From Hydnum rufescens UP504 (Eukaryota; Basidiomycota; Agaricomycetes; Cantharellales; Hydnaceae), in contig MU129037.1 of NCBI GenBank assembly GCA_014904985.1, positions 62,001-126,000 on the forward strand: 64,000 nt of DNA, in the 5' to 3' direction. The number at the start of each line of letters is the position of its first letter. The first letter of the stretch is position 1. The notes below the pieces were generated by a model. That model did not search any database. It was not told the origin of the DNA and saw nothing but the letters and a program-made list of their open reading frames with translations. Positions 30,894 to 43,469 of the stretch are shown here, piece after piece. The position numbers were made by a program, and so were the translations under genes.

Positions 30894-33083
30894 ATGAATT
30901 TCTATGCGTCGTTCGCGCACAGTGCCTGGGTGAGGCCGGGATTGCTGGCAATCCAGCGTGCCCATTACTCTTCAGCAAAACCATACTACATTTCCACTCC
31001 GATATTCTACGTAAATGCCGGTGATTGACTGTTTTTCGATGCGGCGTCTAGATGTATATGCTAACGCCGTTTTTCACACTTCAGTACCTCATATTGGGCA
31101 TCTTTACAGCGGTGTGATTGGAGATATTCTTGCTCGCTACGCTCGCCTGCGTAATCCAGAACGCCCTGTTATTCTCAATACGGGCACCGACGAACATGGC
31201 CTAAAAATACAACGTGCCTCTGAGCTCGATGGGACAGAGGCTCGCGAATTTTGCGACCGTATAAGTGAGAGATTTAAGGTTTGTATGCCCTTGTCCTCCA
31301 ATTTTATGCACATTGCAACGTTCGTACTCTCTCGTCCAAACAGAATCTTGCAAAGGCTGCCAACCTAAGTCATACCCGTTTCATGAGAACCACAGACCCC
31401 GACCACCGGATTGCGGCTCAGCACTTCTGGGTATGCATGTCGAATTTTCACTGGGACATTCTCACTCAAATCTATCCGTTCACTACAGGTTGAGCTCGAC
31501 AAACGTGGCGTAATTTACAAAGGGCAGCACAGCGGATGGTACTCCGTCTCAGATGAATGCTTTTACACTGATAACCAAATAAAAACTGTGGTGGATCCAT
31601 CCACGCAGAAGGAGTTAAAAGTCAGTCATGCACCATAGTTCGAGTCACTATCTCTGATATCCTTCAAAGATTTCTGCAGAAACTGGTCAACCTGTAGAGT
31701 GGACGGAAGAAGATAATTATAAATTTCGGCTCAGCGCCTATAGAGAGCCATTGTTAAAATGGATGACTGAAAACGAGATGTGTATGTTTCTCAGTTACGC
31801 CAGGCTGGAAAATATTGAAATTTGCACCAGCGGTATATCCCCAAGTCCGGAGAGAGGAGCTAATATCGTTCCTGCGGGATCCAGCGAACATGCGGGACCT
31901 CTCCATTTCACGTCCCCGTAATCGGCTGAAGTGGGGTATTCCTGTTCCTGGCGACGAAGAACACACCATATACGTGTGGCTTGAAGCACTCGTGAATTAC
32001 CTGACCGCGGTGGGCTATCCTTGGAAGGATGGAAACGGGGAGAACATGGGCTGGCCAACTGATGTGCATGTTGTTGGGAAAGATATAATTCGGTGCGACC
32101 TCCTTTCGCATTCCTGCATCCTGCACCTAACTCCGTAGCATGGCAGGTTCCATGCCATCATGTTCCCCGCCTTCCTCATGGCACTTGACATGGAGTTGCC
32201 AAAGACTGTAATCGGGCATGGCCATTGGACGATGGATCATCAAAAGATGTCGAAGACTAAAGGAAACGTCGTTGATCCTTTCGCAGTTCTTGGATATTTT
32301 GGAGTAGATGCCGTACGATATTATATGGCACTTGTCGCAGGCAACTTTCGTTCAGATTCTGGTGCGTTCAACGTTAATGTTTGCGGTTGGAGAGATCTCC
32401 TTACGGGTCTATCCGCTCCAGATTGGTCCGAGCTCCAAATATTGAAGCACTATAACCATGACTTAAGAGGCATTATAGGAAATCTTCTTTCGCGCGTAAC
32501 GGCTCCGAAACTGCACGATGCATTGGCGGCGTTTGGTCCGAACTCAGATTCACCTGAAGATGTTGCCTCATACATCTCTCTGGGAAAAGCTGGCGAGGAA
32601 GATTTATTAATAAAGTCCGTGTTGGAGGGGCTACCTAACCGAGTGGAGCACCATTTCGCCAACTTCGAGATCGGGAAGGCCCTCGAGGCGATCTACGATG
32701 CATTAGACAAGGTCCTAATCTTCCACGCACACCGAATCTCTTGCTAAAAAGTTGACGGACTCCCCAATGTCTTGTTGTGTTATTAGGCAAATCTGCATAC
32801 TACAAGGTTGTCATGGTGGCGTTACCCGAATCACCAGAGTCTCGTCCGCAGATCTCATTTCTACTCGCACGAGGCCTTACGAATCTCCGCCATACTCCTC
32901 TCGCCGTTCATGCCTGGCAAGTCGGCGGAGATGCTCTCTGTCCTCGGAATCTCTGTGGATGCACGAACGTGGCAGGATACGCGATTTGGCGCGGCCGGTG
33001 TACCAGGTATACGACCATCTAAAAGAGGGTACAAGGATCTCTTCCCTCCTGTCCCTGTGCCACTCCCGAGACCGCAAGTATAG
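30894..33083 (+). CDS. MSM1: mitochondrial methionyl-tRNA synthetase
   Basis: Class I synthetase that charges mitochondrial tRNA-Met. The start ATG at 30894 gives a basic, hydrophobic leader (MNFYASFAHSAWVRPGLLAI...) typical of matrix targeting. The first exon ends in KPYYISTPIFYVNA, and exon 2 (31085-31278) carries PHIGHLYSG, the HIGH signature, and TGTDEHGLK. Later exons give RTTDPDHRIAAQHFW, GWYSVSDECFYTD, WGIPVPGDEEHTIYVWLEAL, VVGKDIIRFHAIMFPAFLMA (exon joint at 32092/32147), DHQKMSKTKGNVVDP (the KMSKS loop, here KMSKT) and the anticodon-binding part FYSHEALRISAILLSPFMPG. It ends TAG at 33081-33083. Introns are 50-75 bases. The last domain is slightly shortened after LDK, but no frame break is seen. 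The gene is tail-to-tail with GLTP. At least four degenerate copies of its 5' end lie upstream, so the duplications began at this locus or ended here. Confidence 0.93.
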
Positions 33084-33169
33084 GAATGCATCAGGCTATC
33101 TTAATTGTCGTTGATGAATGATGTTGTACGTATACACAATGCGATGCCTCAAAACGGGGAAACAAAGAA

Positions 33170-34096
33170 CTAGAAACCTTTATTATGCCCACCCTTCTCG
33201 TAAAAGGCCTGGAGACGTATGACAATGGTGTTTAACGATTGGAGCCACAATCCCAGTTTCTCTTCGACTGTATCCTCCGGTGATCCCAATTTTTGGTAAA
33301 AGTCTGCTCGGTACGGGCAGGCCTTCATAGCGAGCTGTTGATAAGGTAAATGGTGGAACAAGATCAGTAAGAGCCAGATCAAGAGGAATGTTGGGAATTA
33401 CACACGCCAAAGAGGGGCTTGACGACAAAGTTATGGTGTGGCTTGAGGGTCTGTTCATACGCTTTAGTGAAGCTCTCCGTGAGTTCTTCTTTCTTGTCGG
33501 CGTGGGATCTCTGTAGTGCGATGCAAGTGAATTGTTGGCCCCTGGGGAGGAGATGGCGGCAAATCAGTGATCGATGAAGTACTCGTGGATAAGGGAACGT
33601 TCATGCCTGAGGAGCCACATTAGACCTTCTGTTGCAACGCGCTTCTTCTCGCCCTTTTCGTTCTCAACAAGGGCCTCCAGAGTGGCGGAGAGTGTAGGGG
33701 CCGCTAGATATCGAGTGCGAACTTTCTGGATGGAGGAAACATCACCGTACAATGAGCTGAACGGTCTATGGTTGTGTTGTGACGATGTACCGCGATGTTC
33801 CCCGAGAGATCAGATTGCACAATCGCAAAAGCTTTGGAGCCCAGCAAGTCTAGAGGGTCCCAAGCAATTCGAAACGCATCCGAAGGATGAATCTATGAGA
33901 CCTCGATCGCACCGAATAACTGTACCAAGCCCTCCGAAGCCTCTAAAAATGTGACAGTGTCGACGCCAGCATCTGTGATTGGCACATCTTTGAACGACTA
34001 GATTAACCATGAATGAGGTGGCTGTCTTTATACGAAGTGTTTTTTCCCGACAAGAATTCCTACCTTGGCGATTGTATCGAAGAAGGTGGCGGGCAT
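33170..34096 (-). CDS. glycolipid transfer protein (GLTP fold)
   Basis: Cytosolic all-helical protein of roughly 200 residues that moves glycosphingolipids between membranes. Starting at 34096: MPATFFDTIAK; then, after an intron, SFKDVPITDAGVDTVTFLEA with SEGLVQLFGAIE; then DLLGSKAFAIVQSDLSGNIA; then KVRTRYLAAPTLSATLEALV with GLMWLLR; then GQQFTCIALQRSHADKKEEL and LKPHHNFVVKPLFG; then LAMKACPYRADFYQKLGSPE and the end IVIRLQAFYEKGG. The sugar-recognition residues of the family are all visible: D and N of SDLSGN, K of KVR, W of GLMWLLR and H of HHNFVVKP. Six exons with short introns. It is intact and ends about 90 bases from the MSM1 stop, a convergent pair. Confidence 0.9.
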
Positions 34097-34438
34097 GGTC
34101 AACTTACAATCTAAATCGATCGGCTGGTGCCGGTGACTTCAGGTACGTATTGCCGATACCAAGGGTGACTGCCAATCTGACATCCCCTCCTCATGCACAG
34201 CATCTACTTGGGAACTGGCCTCGTGTTGTGGCCCTGGAAAACACAAGTGACATTATATTAAGCACAGAATGTGACAAGGTGATAGTTAGCGACACATAAA
34301 ACTTGAGCTATATTAGTGTGATACAATGCCATCCTCCGCCAGCAACGGGACATCGTACATTTCGTGATACAGACATAATAGGGGTCATACGCAAACTTTA
34401 CATCATCGCGTTTCGTTATTCCTGGCGCAAAAGAATCA

Positions 34439-37400
34439 TTAGGCCGCGCTGCGATTAGCAGCCCTATCCATGTAAGTGTAGATCGCCCTGATAGCGTTGT
34501 TTACACCATCCTCCTGAATGTCCAGTGAGTCGAGTTTCCGCAAACCTTGTTCAACAGCGCAATAGAACTTACCGCCCGAATTCTCTCTCCAACAGCGGCC
34601 GCCTTTTCTTTCATGACGCTGTATTAGAAAGAAATGATAGTCGGTTGCATCATTTCGACCTTGGTCTCCGATGATTCATCACTCACCGATCGGACGTCGC
34701 CTTCTTCAAAGCGGCCGAAAGTTCACTACTGGAAAGACTATCCACTCGCATTCCCGCACCGAGCTTGTGGACTCGAGAAGCCCAGAAGAATTGGTCGCTG
34801 GCATGAGATTGTAAGCATTCACCAGTGCTTAATTGGAGCTAGAAGTAATGCTAGCGCACCCAAACCAAGGCTTTGATGAGAGTTGGGATACCAGCTGGAG
34901 ACCACCGATGCGTCAAAAGAACGGTCTCGGAAATGAAGAGATAAATCATATCGAGGATAACGCACCTCGTAAACTAGCGCCGGTAGTTCCGGCCCCTCCA
35001 TGATGCACGGCGGCATCAAGTTGGGGGAATAACCAATCGTGTGGAACCTTGTCAAGCTGGAGACATTTCAGGGCATCAGCGGGAATGAAAAGCTAACTAA
35101 AATGCTACAAAGAAAACAAACAGAATAACACTCAGCAGGTAAAACCACCTCCCCTTGCTCCTTGTCTTTCTCCGATTCCAATCGATCGGACCAACCTCTG
35201 CTGATGATCGCACGCACACCAGCTAAGACCACATTGTCAACGACGAGGACGCAAGAAGTGCCAAAACAAATTGCTCCTTGCCTTTCAATACCCCTTTGAT
35301 GATGCTTCTTGTCATAGCACGAGGGCGCGGGACAACGATACTCCCGAATCTATAGTCGTTGGGATTGAGTGAACTCTGTACTTCGAGGCATTAAAGTTCT
35401 CAACTCACCCAACATACACAAGAGGGACTCGATCTGCCTTGGCCTTGGCGATGAAGTCCAAAAGATCTTGAGGTGCCTTCCAGTTAAGGTCGGGATTGTC
35501 GAGGAACCAGTATCCTGAAACCATGATGATATCGCCCCAATCAAGAGGTTTGGGAACTACGGCTGGGGAGAAATTATAGATGAAGGGGATCTGGATTGAA
35601 ATAAGCACATCGTCGATGCAATTGGCACGTAAGTCGAAGCATACCTTAGTCTGCGCCAAAGTATCGATGTCTGTTCGGGGAAGGCGCAAGTGCTTCTTCC
35701 GCCATCTATTCACTTGCCCTAGAAAAAAAGAAAACATATGGGAGCCAATGATAATAGAATAAAGGATGGCACCTACCTGACATTGCCGTCCAAAAGATGT
35801 TGTCAAACAGGACTTAATGTCCCAGGGAGACATCATTAGTAAGATGAAGCGCCACATGGAAGAACGCACCATAACTATTGCAAAAGTAAGCAATCTTGCG
35901 ACATCCAGAGAGAAGAATTATACGCACGTTGAATAATTAACTGTCCCCGAGAGCTATGGGTCAACAGGTTCAGCAATGATGCCTAGGCAGAGATGGTGAG
36001 GAAACACACTTCTACAGGTGGACTAAGGAACGCGTGGGGATACGCAGTTGTCCGGGTCCATCTTATATACAATCACAACGGGTCAAATGCACCATTATTG
36101 GGGGAAATGAGGGCGACTTACGGCATCGTAAATGCCCGAATATATGGTATTTCTGTCGCACAAAAGAAGCGTGAGTGAGTATGGGATTGGTTTGAGAATG
36201 TCCAACCCACTTAAAGCCTCTGCGATATGAACGCCGGCCATAGCGGAGGGGCTGTAGGTTGGAAGGCACATGAAGTCATGCTTATTTTCGAAACGACTAA
36301 GAAAGATCGCACCTTTCAATCAAGACATCGGCATCCTGACATTGTCGCCACGCTTGCAACAATACTAGAATGGAATCAAAATGAAGGCCTATTGTTGAAG
36401 AGCCTGAATCGACTCACATTCATCCAACCAACCACGGAACTATGAAAGTGATGATGAGTACCGATAGAAGAAATGAGCAGCTATTGACATACCTTCCCTA
36501 AGCTTTCCTTGAAGAACTGGGGGGAAAACATCTAGCAGAAAGCAGTTGTCGCTCCACATCGTACAAGAGGATCCGTGCTTGCGCTTACAGAATGTTCCAC
36601 ACTGAGTTTCATCAAAGCCGTTGGGTCCCCGCCTGCCGTACGATGCTTCACGCCAAATCCCTCCACCCACTGCTTGTACTCTTCATGTGTGACAATAGTG
36701 GCAGTATGTCCCTCTGCTATCAATCCGAGGCACAGAGCTATGTACGGCCTGTGGAAAGATTCATTGACATTAATTGGTCTGGTGAGGAATAGCACTCACT
36801 GTACATCCCCTCGACTGCCAATGCTGAGGCATATAAAATGTCTACTTTTCATCCCTCCAAGGACGTTATGAGGAATGTTGATGGGGCGAGGGAGGACTGA
36901 TAACGCTTCTAGGGGAATTTCGATCTGGCGAACAAAGTTAATGGTGTGATCCAAAGGCGCCAAATAAGCCGTGGCCAGTGCCGCGCACGAATGTTCGGAG
37001 TCTGAGAGTGTTGGTGATATTCCGGGTTCAATTAGGGTAGACGAAGTACTGCCATCGGACCCAGCAAGGCTTGGACCCGAGGTGGGTATCCCGTCATCAC
37101 TGAGTTCAGGGGGGTCCCAATGCTTGGAAGAGTTGGGATAAAGTCCGTTGATAGGCTCTGATCTCTTGCGGAATTCAGACGCCTCACGAGACTGTCTCGG
37201 ACATAAATTCCCTGGGTGGCGAAATAGAGAGTGGGATGCCCCTTTATTTCCACGCTAAATGAGTGGTGGCCCCAGAAAGTTGACGCTTCAGATTTGGCTT
37301 GGTTAAGATCCCGGGTTGCAAAGCGATAGGTGATATCGGAATATGTATAAGATTTGGACCAACTGGAAGCCACAATGATGAGACTTTTGGAAACGAAAAA

Positions 37401-39135
37401 GCATATTGAGGACATACAAGCAAATATACTCGTTGCTTATCACCAAGTAACCTGAGCTGTGAATGCAGCCCTGGAGCCATATCCTGTTGACTGCGAAAAG
37501 TTCTGAAATTATGAAGTCATCCAACAGATGAATGGAATTACCGAAAACATCCAGGTCCTCTCTAAGTGCAAACTTCTTCTTCATTCGACGTTCCATGTCC
37601 TCCGCCCTTCTCTGCTTTGTCGAAGCATATGTCTCGGGACTCCTCGAGGAGAAGAACCCATTCGATTCGCCACGTTCCGCAAAAGCCAATCTAAGTCAAC
37701 GTATCAGTATGATGCACAATTAGAACAAGGGGGATGCGACAAACGGGCCGAAATCGACCGTTACGACGTCCACCGCTGAAGGGAAAGGCGACTCTGAACG
37801 TAGAGCACGTTGCGCTTTGGCAGCCGCAACAAAGGAATCAATTTCAACTCCCGATTCCTTGGTCAAGCAAACTAATTTGAATGCCCGTTGAGGATAGCCT
37901 TGAAGACCTTGCTCATGGGAGTGAGTCACATCATCCTCGCTGATAGTAAGGGAGATGAGGTGCGCAAAATCGAGGAATGGCTCCATATTCACGGCCTCGA
38001 TCCGGTGGAGAGGTATGCAGATCCTGACACCTGTCTTCTCTCGACGTCCATTGGGGCCGTCCGAAGAGTTAGAATTGGTCAATAACTCATATTGACGCTG
38101 GCGGTTCAGAAAAACTGCCTCCTGAATCTCACGCCGCCATAGTAGCGCACTTTCTGTCGTATCAAACTCTAATCGGTGAACCTCGGGGCGTTTGCCTTTA
38201 GTTACCCCCTAATGCGCTCGTATTTCAATACCGGGTACTCCTCGAGGCGGATAAAGCTTACCAAGTTGACGATAGTGGGCGATGCAGAATCCATCTCGTA
38301 GACTTTGGTAATGTCGGACACTTAAGACCAGAAAGTGTCAGTAAAAAATTAATCACCAAGGGATTATACTTCACGTAAGAGCGACTTAAGAGGTCGGGCC
38401 CGTGCTTCGTCAGTCGCATTCTTGTATAGGGACATCATATCGTGAGACAGTTCGATCCAGCGGCGACGTTTCCAATGAAGTCCGCGGCGATGAATGACGA
38501 TAGGCCCCGATCTAATTATTTGGGAATTGGGTGCGAGATCGGGTCGAGTAGAGAGTAGCGAAGCGTGAAAAGTGACTCTATGGGAAGTAAGATGTACGAC
38601 TCCCTGAAGAGGAAGTCAAAGCATGTCCTATGGAGATCCAAATAAACCTGGGACTGACGAGAATCATGGCATCCACTACAATCCCAGCATCCTTTTGGGT
38701 AATGAAGACTTCCTCTTCCGTATCACGGGCAATGTGTCCAAATTCTTTTTGGAGGAGCCGCAAGATGATATCCGGGTTGGGGCTATCCGAGAGCGATGCA
38801 GGCTCGGGAGCCTCACGGAGTACCGACCCACTAGGGTGGTCGTAATTTGTGACACTGAGTTGAGCGAGCCGGGCAATAGTAGCGTTTGTGGTGCTAAGGA
38901 GGTCTGAGGTGAGCTCTGCATCATGAGACTGCTCATCTGAACGTAGGCCATCTGTACTGTCTGTCTCGTCAGACGAATCATCCAGAAGCTGGTCCCGTTC
39001 GTAGCGGGTGGCAGCATTTATCATAGCCCAGAGACCAGGCGGACCAACACCAGTGATCGGGTCGGACTCGTTGGACTCGTTCGTCCATGTACTTTCAATG
39101 GTATGGGATTTGGGCGGATGAGGCCTGTCGCCCAT
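34439..39135 (-). CDS. ATG26: Atg26/UGT51-type sterol 3-beta-glucosyltransferase, one apparent frameshift
   Basis: Transfers glucose from UDP-glucose to ergosterol; Atg26 orthologues act in sterol-glucoside synthesis and, in some fungi, pexophagy. Domain order on the minus strand: an acidic N-terminus; GRAM 1 ([14 protein letters not shown], about 38730); a PH-like part ([52 protein letters not shown], 38160-38580) with [20 protein letters not shown] and FAHLISL (about 37975); a charged linker (37560-37680); and GRAM 2 (IHSSGYLV, then [14 protein letters not shown]). The GT-B domain reads [114 protein letters not shown] and [19 protein letters not shown]. Near 34872-34874 an extra A (T on the plus strand) separates AGIPTLIK from PWFGDQ. 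This is either a sequence error or a disabling mutation. The N-terminal start is uncertain. Confidence 0.85.
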
Positions 39136-39593
39136 TGCTCCGGAGAGTGTTGGACGTGGGTGTAGGAAGTAATCCAAATCGTGTCCGGCGGCTTACTAAG
39201 TGATGGATGAGGTGTTGCTCGGCCGAGTATTTCATGCTTAATTGCGAGTCAAACTCGAGCGACAGTTGCCAGACTACTGTCCGACCCAGGATCAGTGCAG
39301 GCCGCCGGTACCTGCACGTGTGTAAAGAGAATGGAGCATCCATGTGGAATGTTCATTTATTACTACTAATAACTGGTCCTGGGCTTCCTGACAATCGTAG
39401 CGTCGTCATCTTCTTCCTCCACTTCGGAGTTGCTCATGTCCATATCGTCCTACCCAGCACCCATATCTGCATCATCAGGAATCCCGGGACAGGGAGGAAG
39501 AAAATCGTCATCGAAGAAGACGAGTAGATCACGCCTCACCACGGGGTGATTACATTAACTATCCGTGTTTTCTTGTTCGTATTATGACCAAAA

Positions 39594-41632
39594 CTATCGT
39601 CGTATTCCCCCGGGTGTATCACGCAAGATTCCATCCAAATCCCATTTCCCCAAGGGCTCTAACTCTGCAACTACAGCTTGATTATCTCCATTGTCCATCA
39701 ATAAACTCTGCACCGCGAACAATGCGTGTTCTCGCAAATCTGAAACTACAGTCAGGAAGGTAGATGTGTGTCGGTAACGGTGATGACACACATGGGTTTC
39801 TCTCATCAACGACGCAAAGATTTAGTACAACATAAATCCCGCCACACAAGCGTATCCGATCCTGGACACCCCGATCTTTATGGCATACAATTCCAATCAT
39901 GCGGACCAGGTCTCGTTTGACGTAAGCGAAGGCAACTGGATCCATGCTTGACTTAGATGTGTCGGGCGTTGTTTGATGTGGCAACGTCTGCACTTTCCCC
40001 CACAGGATCCGAGGAAGGAGGACATCAAGGAGGCGAAGCACGTCTGAATGACACAATTCAGCACGAGGCCCAGGAGTCCAGAATAATATGCTCACCGATG
40101 ATGTCCTCTACAAACGAATCTCGTATCTTCAAGGATGAACTATAACTAGACGACGATAATTCGGCTTCTGAATCTACCAACATTAAAGTGATTGAGCACT
40201 GCGAAAATAATACTAGAGCCTCGAGAAGAGGGGGAAGCTTGAGATCTGGAGCAGCTGAGAGTGGGGACAAGGTTGGGTTTCCTCCCTGTGGCTCGTTGGC
40301 ATTCGGAAGCAGGCTTGAGATGGACGTCCGAATATAGGTGACAATCTCGTGCATCGCGCCGCCGAGGAACGCAAAACAAGCCGTGTCAATCACCTCAGCA
40401 GATTGCAAATACGAATCCAGGAGCTTGAGAAGGGTCGTTCGATGAGGAGTAATGATCTCCTCTGGACTGTGGTGCATCTATGTCAGTCCGGGGCCATTTA
40501 TCATACGCCGACGGCTGATACGCACATGTCTAGCGCGTCCCAGAGGCTCCCGGCGAGCGAAAATTCGAACACGCATCGAAGGCACTCAAACCTGTCGGGT
40601 TCATTAGCTGGGATTGTTACAAGGGAGTAGGGGCCAGGACTTGCCCCATATCGAAAGATTGAACTTGGGCGTTGTCATCTTCTGCATCGAAGAGGGTGAC
40701 TATCTCATCAAGCAGACAAATACAAACATGGATTCCTGCGACTTCGGACACCAACTGGTGGCTGAGAACAGCATCAGCGTGCTGCCGAAGTCCCATGGGC
40801 GAGTGGCCTTGCCTTCTCCTATAACTTCCTTTGATACAATTTAGTATAAGCACCATCACAGAGAGTTTGACTCCATGATCTGGATGTGCGATCAATCGAC
40901 TGAATTTTATTGCGTGAGCGCTTCTGCGACCAAAGATTCCGTGAAACGATTCACTTCCTACATTAGAATGTTTTTTTCATCCTTGAGGGCCATGTATTCG
41001 TTCCACATAGACGTTTGAAGGCCATCATTTCCAGTTACTGTATTGGAAAGTGTCTGGACGAGCATGAGTGTAAATGGCCGGGCTGGAGGCAAGCGAGATA
41101 AATTTTCGATGTATCATACGGCGAGATCACCCACTTTCTTCCTCTTGACTACGAAAATATGAGGTAAAATAATGGAGAAGGAGGCGTAATGAATGCTCCA
41201 TTTCGCTGCAGGACATCAATCAGTCAAATTAGCAGAGCCTGAAAAGCAAGATACCCTTGCAATATTTTCTCTTGATTTTTAGGGACACCCGCTGCAAGAT
41301 TTCGCGTAAAACGGGCGAAGGCTAGCCCAATTTCGAGTAATATATCACTTGGATAAGAGATTCCGGGCTCTGTCAAGCCCTGAACTAAGAAGGACCACAG
41401 AGTTTGAAAATTTGTCCACAAAGTATCGTCGGCGGATCCCAGAGCTTCTCTGAACATCCCCATATTCAGTCAGTGCGAGGGAATAGCCACCTTTGAACCA
41501 AGACCTTAAGTATGCATTCTTGGCGAGCACTTGCGCTGTGTGCGAGAGATTACGGATAAGGTTGCGACCCTCAATATCCCTCCCCTCTCCAAAGTCGCGA
41601 ATGCACTGTGAAATCAGCAGAGACTGGTCCAT
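39594..41632 (-). CDS. ataxin-10 domain protein (ATXN10/Ctr86-like)
   Basis: Armadillo-like helical protein; the fungal relative of human ataxin-10 is linked to cytokinesis and signalling, but its function here is not known. The minus-strand start MDQSLLISQCIRDFGEGRDI is at 41632. Next come WTNFQTLWSFLVQGLTEP, EIGLAFARFTRNLAAGVPKN and NGDDGLQTSMWNEYMALK-like sequence near 41000. LLKLLDSYLQSAEVIDTAC and FLGGAMHEIVTYIRTSISSL follow at about 40300-40420. The diagnostic C-terminal domain reads FAYVKRDLVRMIGIVCHKDR, DRIRLCGGIYVVLNLCVVDE (39800-39940), SDLREHALFAVQSLLMDNG and NQAVVAELE. The stop is at 39594-39596. A possible extra upstream exon (to 41735) is out of phase, so I keep the ATG at 41632. 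It is head-to-head with the REV3 region across a 1.8-kb gap. Confidence 0.8.
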
Positions 41633-41639
41633 CCTGAGA

Positions 41640-43469
41640 CGGATTCTTTACCTTGGGATACCAAGTCGTACCTGGGCTGAGCGACCCCACGTGCGTCCGG
41701 ATTCCTCCGAAAACAGGCGATCGCCTATTGCTGCGATCATTTAATTCCGGTTGAGGCACGTGTTTTCCTATTTGCTGCCTCGATGTATCGCTGTATCACC
41801 GTTAACTCTTCATTGTCTGGCATCACGACCCCGATTATGTTTCTCCCCGGGAGGGTTTAAATGGGAGGAATCCGGACAATCTATTCTTTATCCCAGAACC
41901 TGAGCGGACAAGCCCTATTTTCACCAATTTTGATGTTCCCCCGAGCGTGCGCACCTAGTACGAACACAGGTTCATTTTTTTACTCTCAAAATTCCAATGT
42001 GCGCTTATTCTCATCCAGCTTTTATGCTCTCCCCCATCCAAAGTCATCCTGATATCCCTATCTCGGCGCGTCTTCGGGCACAGCAGGGAGCAACAATGCA
42101 CTTCTGATTATGCGAGACCCCCCCTGCTGCTCCAGCTCAGAACTGCTGATCCCCGGCGCTATTCAAGCCGGGCTGGTCCGACATTATGGCTTGTAAAGAG
42201 GATTAAAGAAGTGCTACTGTGGCGCGAAGGCTGGAAGTATACCGCAACATTCATTTCAGCATACGCAGCTATTTGTGAGTGACCATTATTCTGACCAGTG
42301 CGCTCCTAGTGCAAAATTGAATCAGCAATTTTTAAAAAAGGCTTATTCTTGTCTTGCCAAATGTAATTGCCCTGTCTGTAATGTTTTTCTTGTACCACTC
42401 ACCTCCCACGATCTTGCCATCTACATGCGACACATACATTTATAGCAGGTCCCTTAAATTGCTGTTCACCCATTCCTAATCCTGTCATGGAGGGAAGCAC
42501 CACTTGGTTCGCGAATATCCAGGGCCTACGAAACCTCATGGGTGTTCTGTATGTATCACCCACCCTGCACGAGATATGTTATGATGCCTCACTAACCCTG
42601 ACCCATCATGCCAATGTCATAGATCCGATGCCCACAATGCTGGTATGCTCATTGTTCCCCACCTTACCTGGCAAACGAGGGCATCCACACCAATATTCTT
42701 GCTCCTCCTCTTTTCATGACTCCCCCTCTACTATTACTCTTGTCTCTCTGACTCACCATATTCCTCACTGGCATCATGCATGCCTTCCTGCCCTGATTCA
42801 TATTCGCTCCCGATGGTGGCTTGCACCAATCCAAAGCCATTTTCATTGTCTTCAGCCAATTGCAACGGATATTCAATGAAGTCAGTCTATCCGGAAAGCA
42901 CATTAAAGCCAGAGGTCAGTCAGTATGTCTCCTCTCTTCGTCCCTTTTTTTTTTTTTTCTTTCTCCCTTCCATCCATCCATCCATCCATACATTTGACAC
43001 CACTTGTTAGATTATTCTTTTTTGTTTAGAACTTTGTGAGACCGAGGTCTTCCAGAATGAATGCTGGGCGCGGCTGTCCTCGTCTGCTACGAGCGCGGCG
43101 AATGGGAATTTCATCGCGGCTGGGTGGGAGTACGGGGACTTGGACCTGAAACCGATCGATCAGCCGAGGCCGCGTCCACATCGACCTCGATCATGCTTTC
43201 TCTTGCCAAGACGTTAATTATCACTGGTGCTCGATATATTCTTCCCCACATTCACATGTATATAATAAACTATAAATAATACTTGTCCAACCCTCCCCCC
43301 CCCCTCCCCCAAAAAAAGGAAGTCCCTAAAGCCCTTTCAACACATGTACACCCAAGGTCGTTGCTGCGAAGCCGGCCCTCCCAAGTGGCATGAGTCGGCA
43401 GTATCCGGTACCGCAAGCGTAGGCACACATACAACATCCGATCATGAATGCCCTACCATTCTTGTACTA
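41640..43469. other. 1.8-kb intergenic region
   Basis: No convincing gene. A 27-codon stretch at about 42355-42445 reads like a degenerate C2H2 finger (CNCPVCNVFLVPLTSHDLAI, then MRHIHL and a stop) but stands alone. A 130-codon frame at 42487-42879 has no motif. Simple repeats: a T run followed by ccatccatccatcca at about 42947-42990, and C and A runs at 43293-43318. The 3' part must hold the REV3 promoter. Confidence 0.5.

Noticed and set aside
41632..41735. Extra first exon for the ataxin-10 gene (MIAAIGDRLFSEES)
   Set aside because: Joining it by the visible donor and acceptor gives the wrong phase for the downstream exon.
42355..42445. C2H2-like finger (CPVC...MRHIH)
   Set aside because: A single isolated finger with atypical Cys-His spacing and no supported exon around it; chance cannot be excluded.
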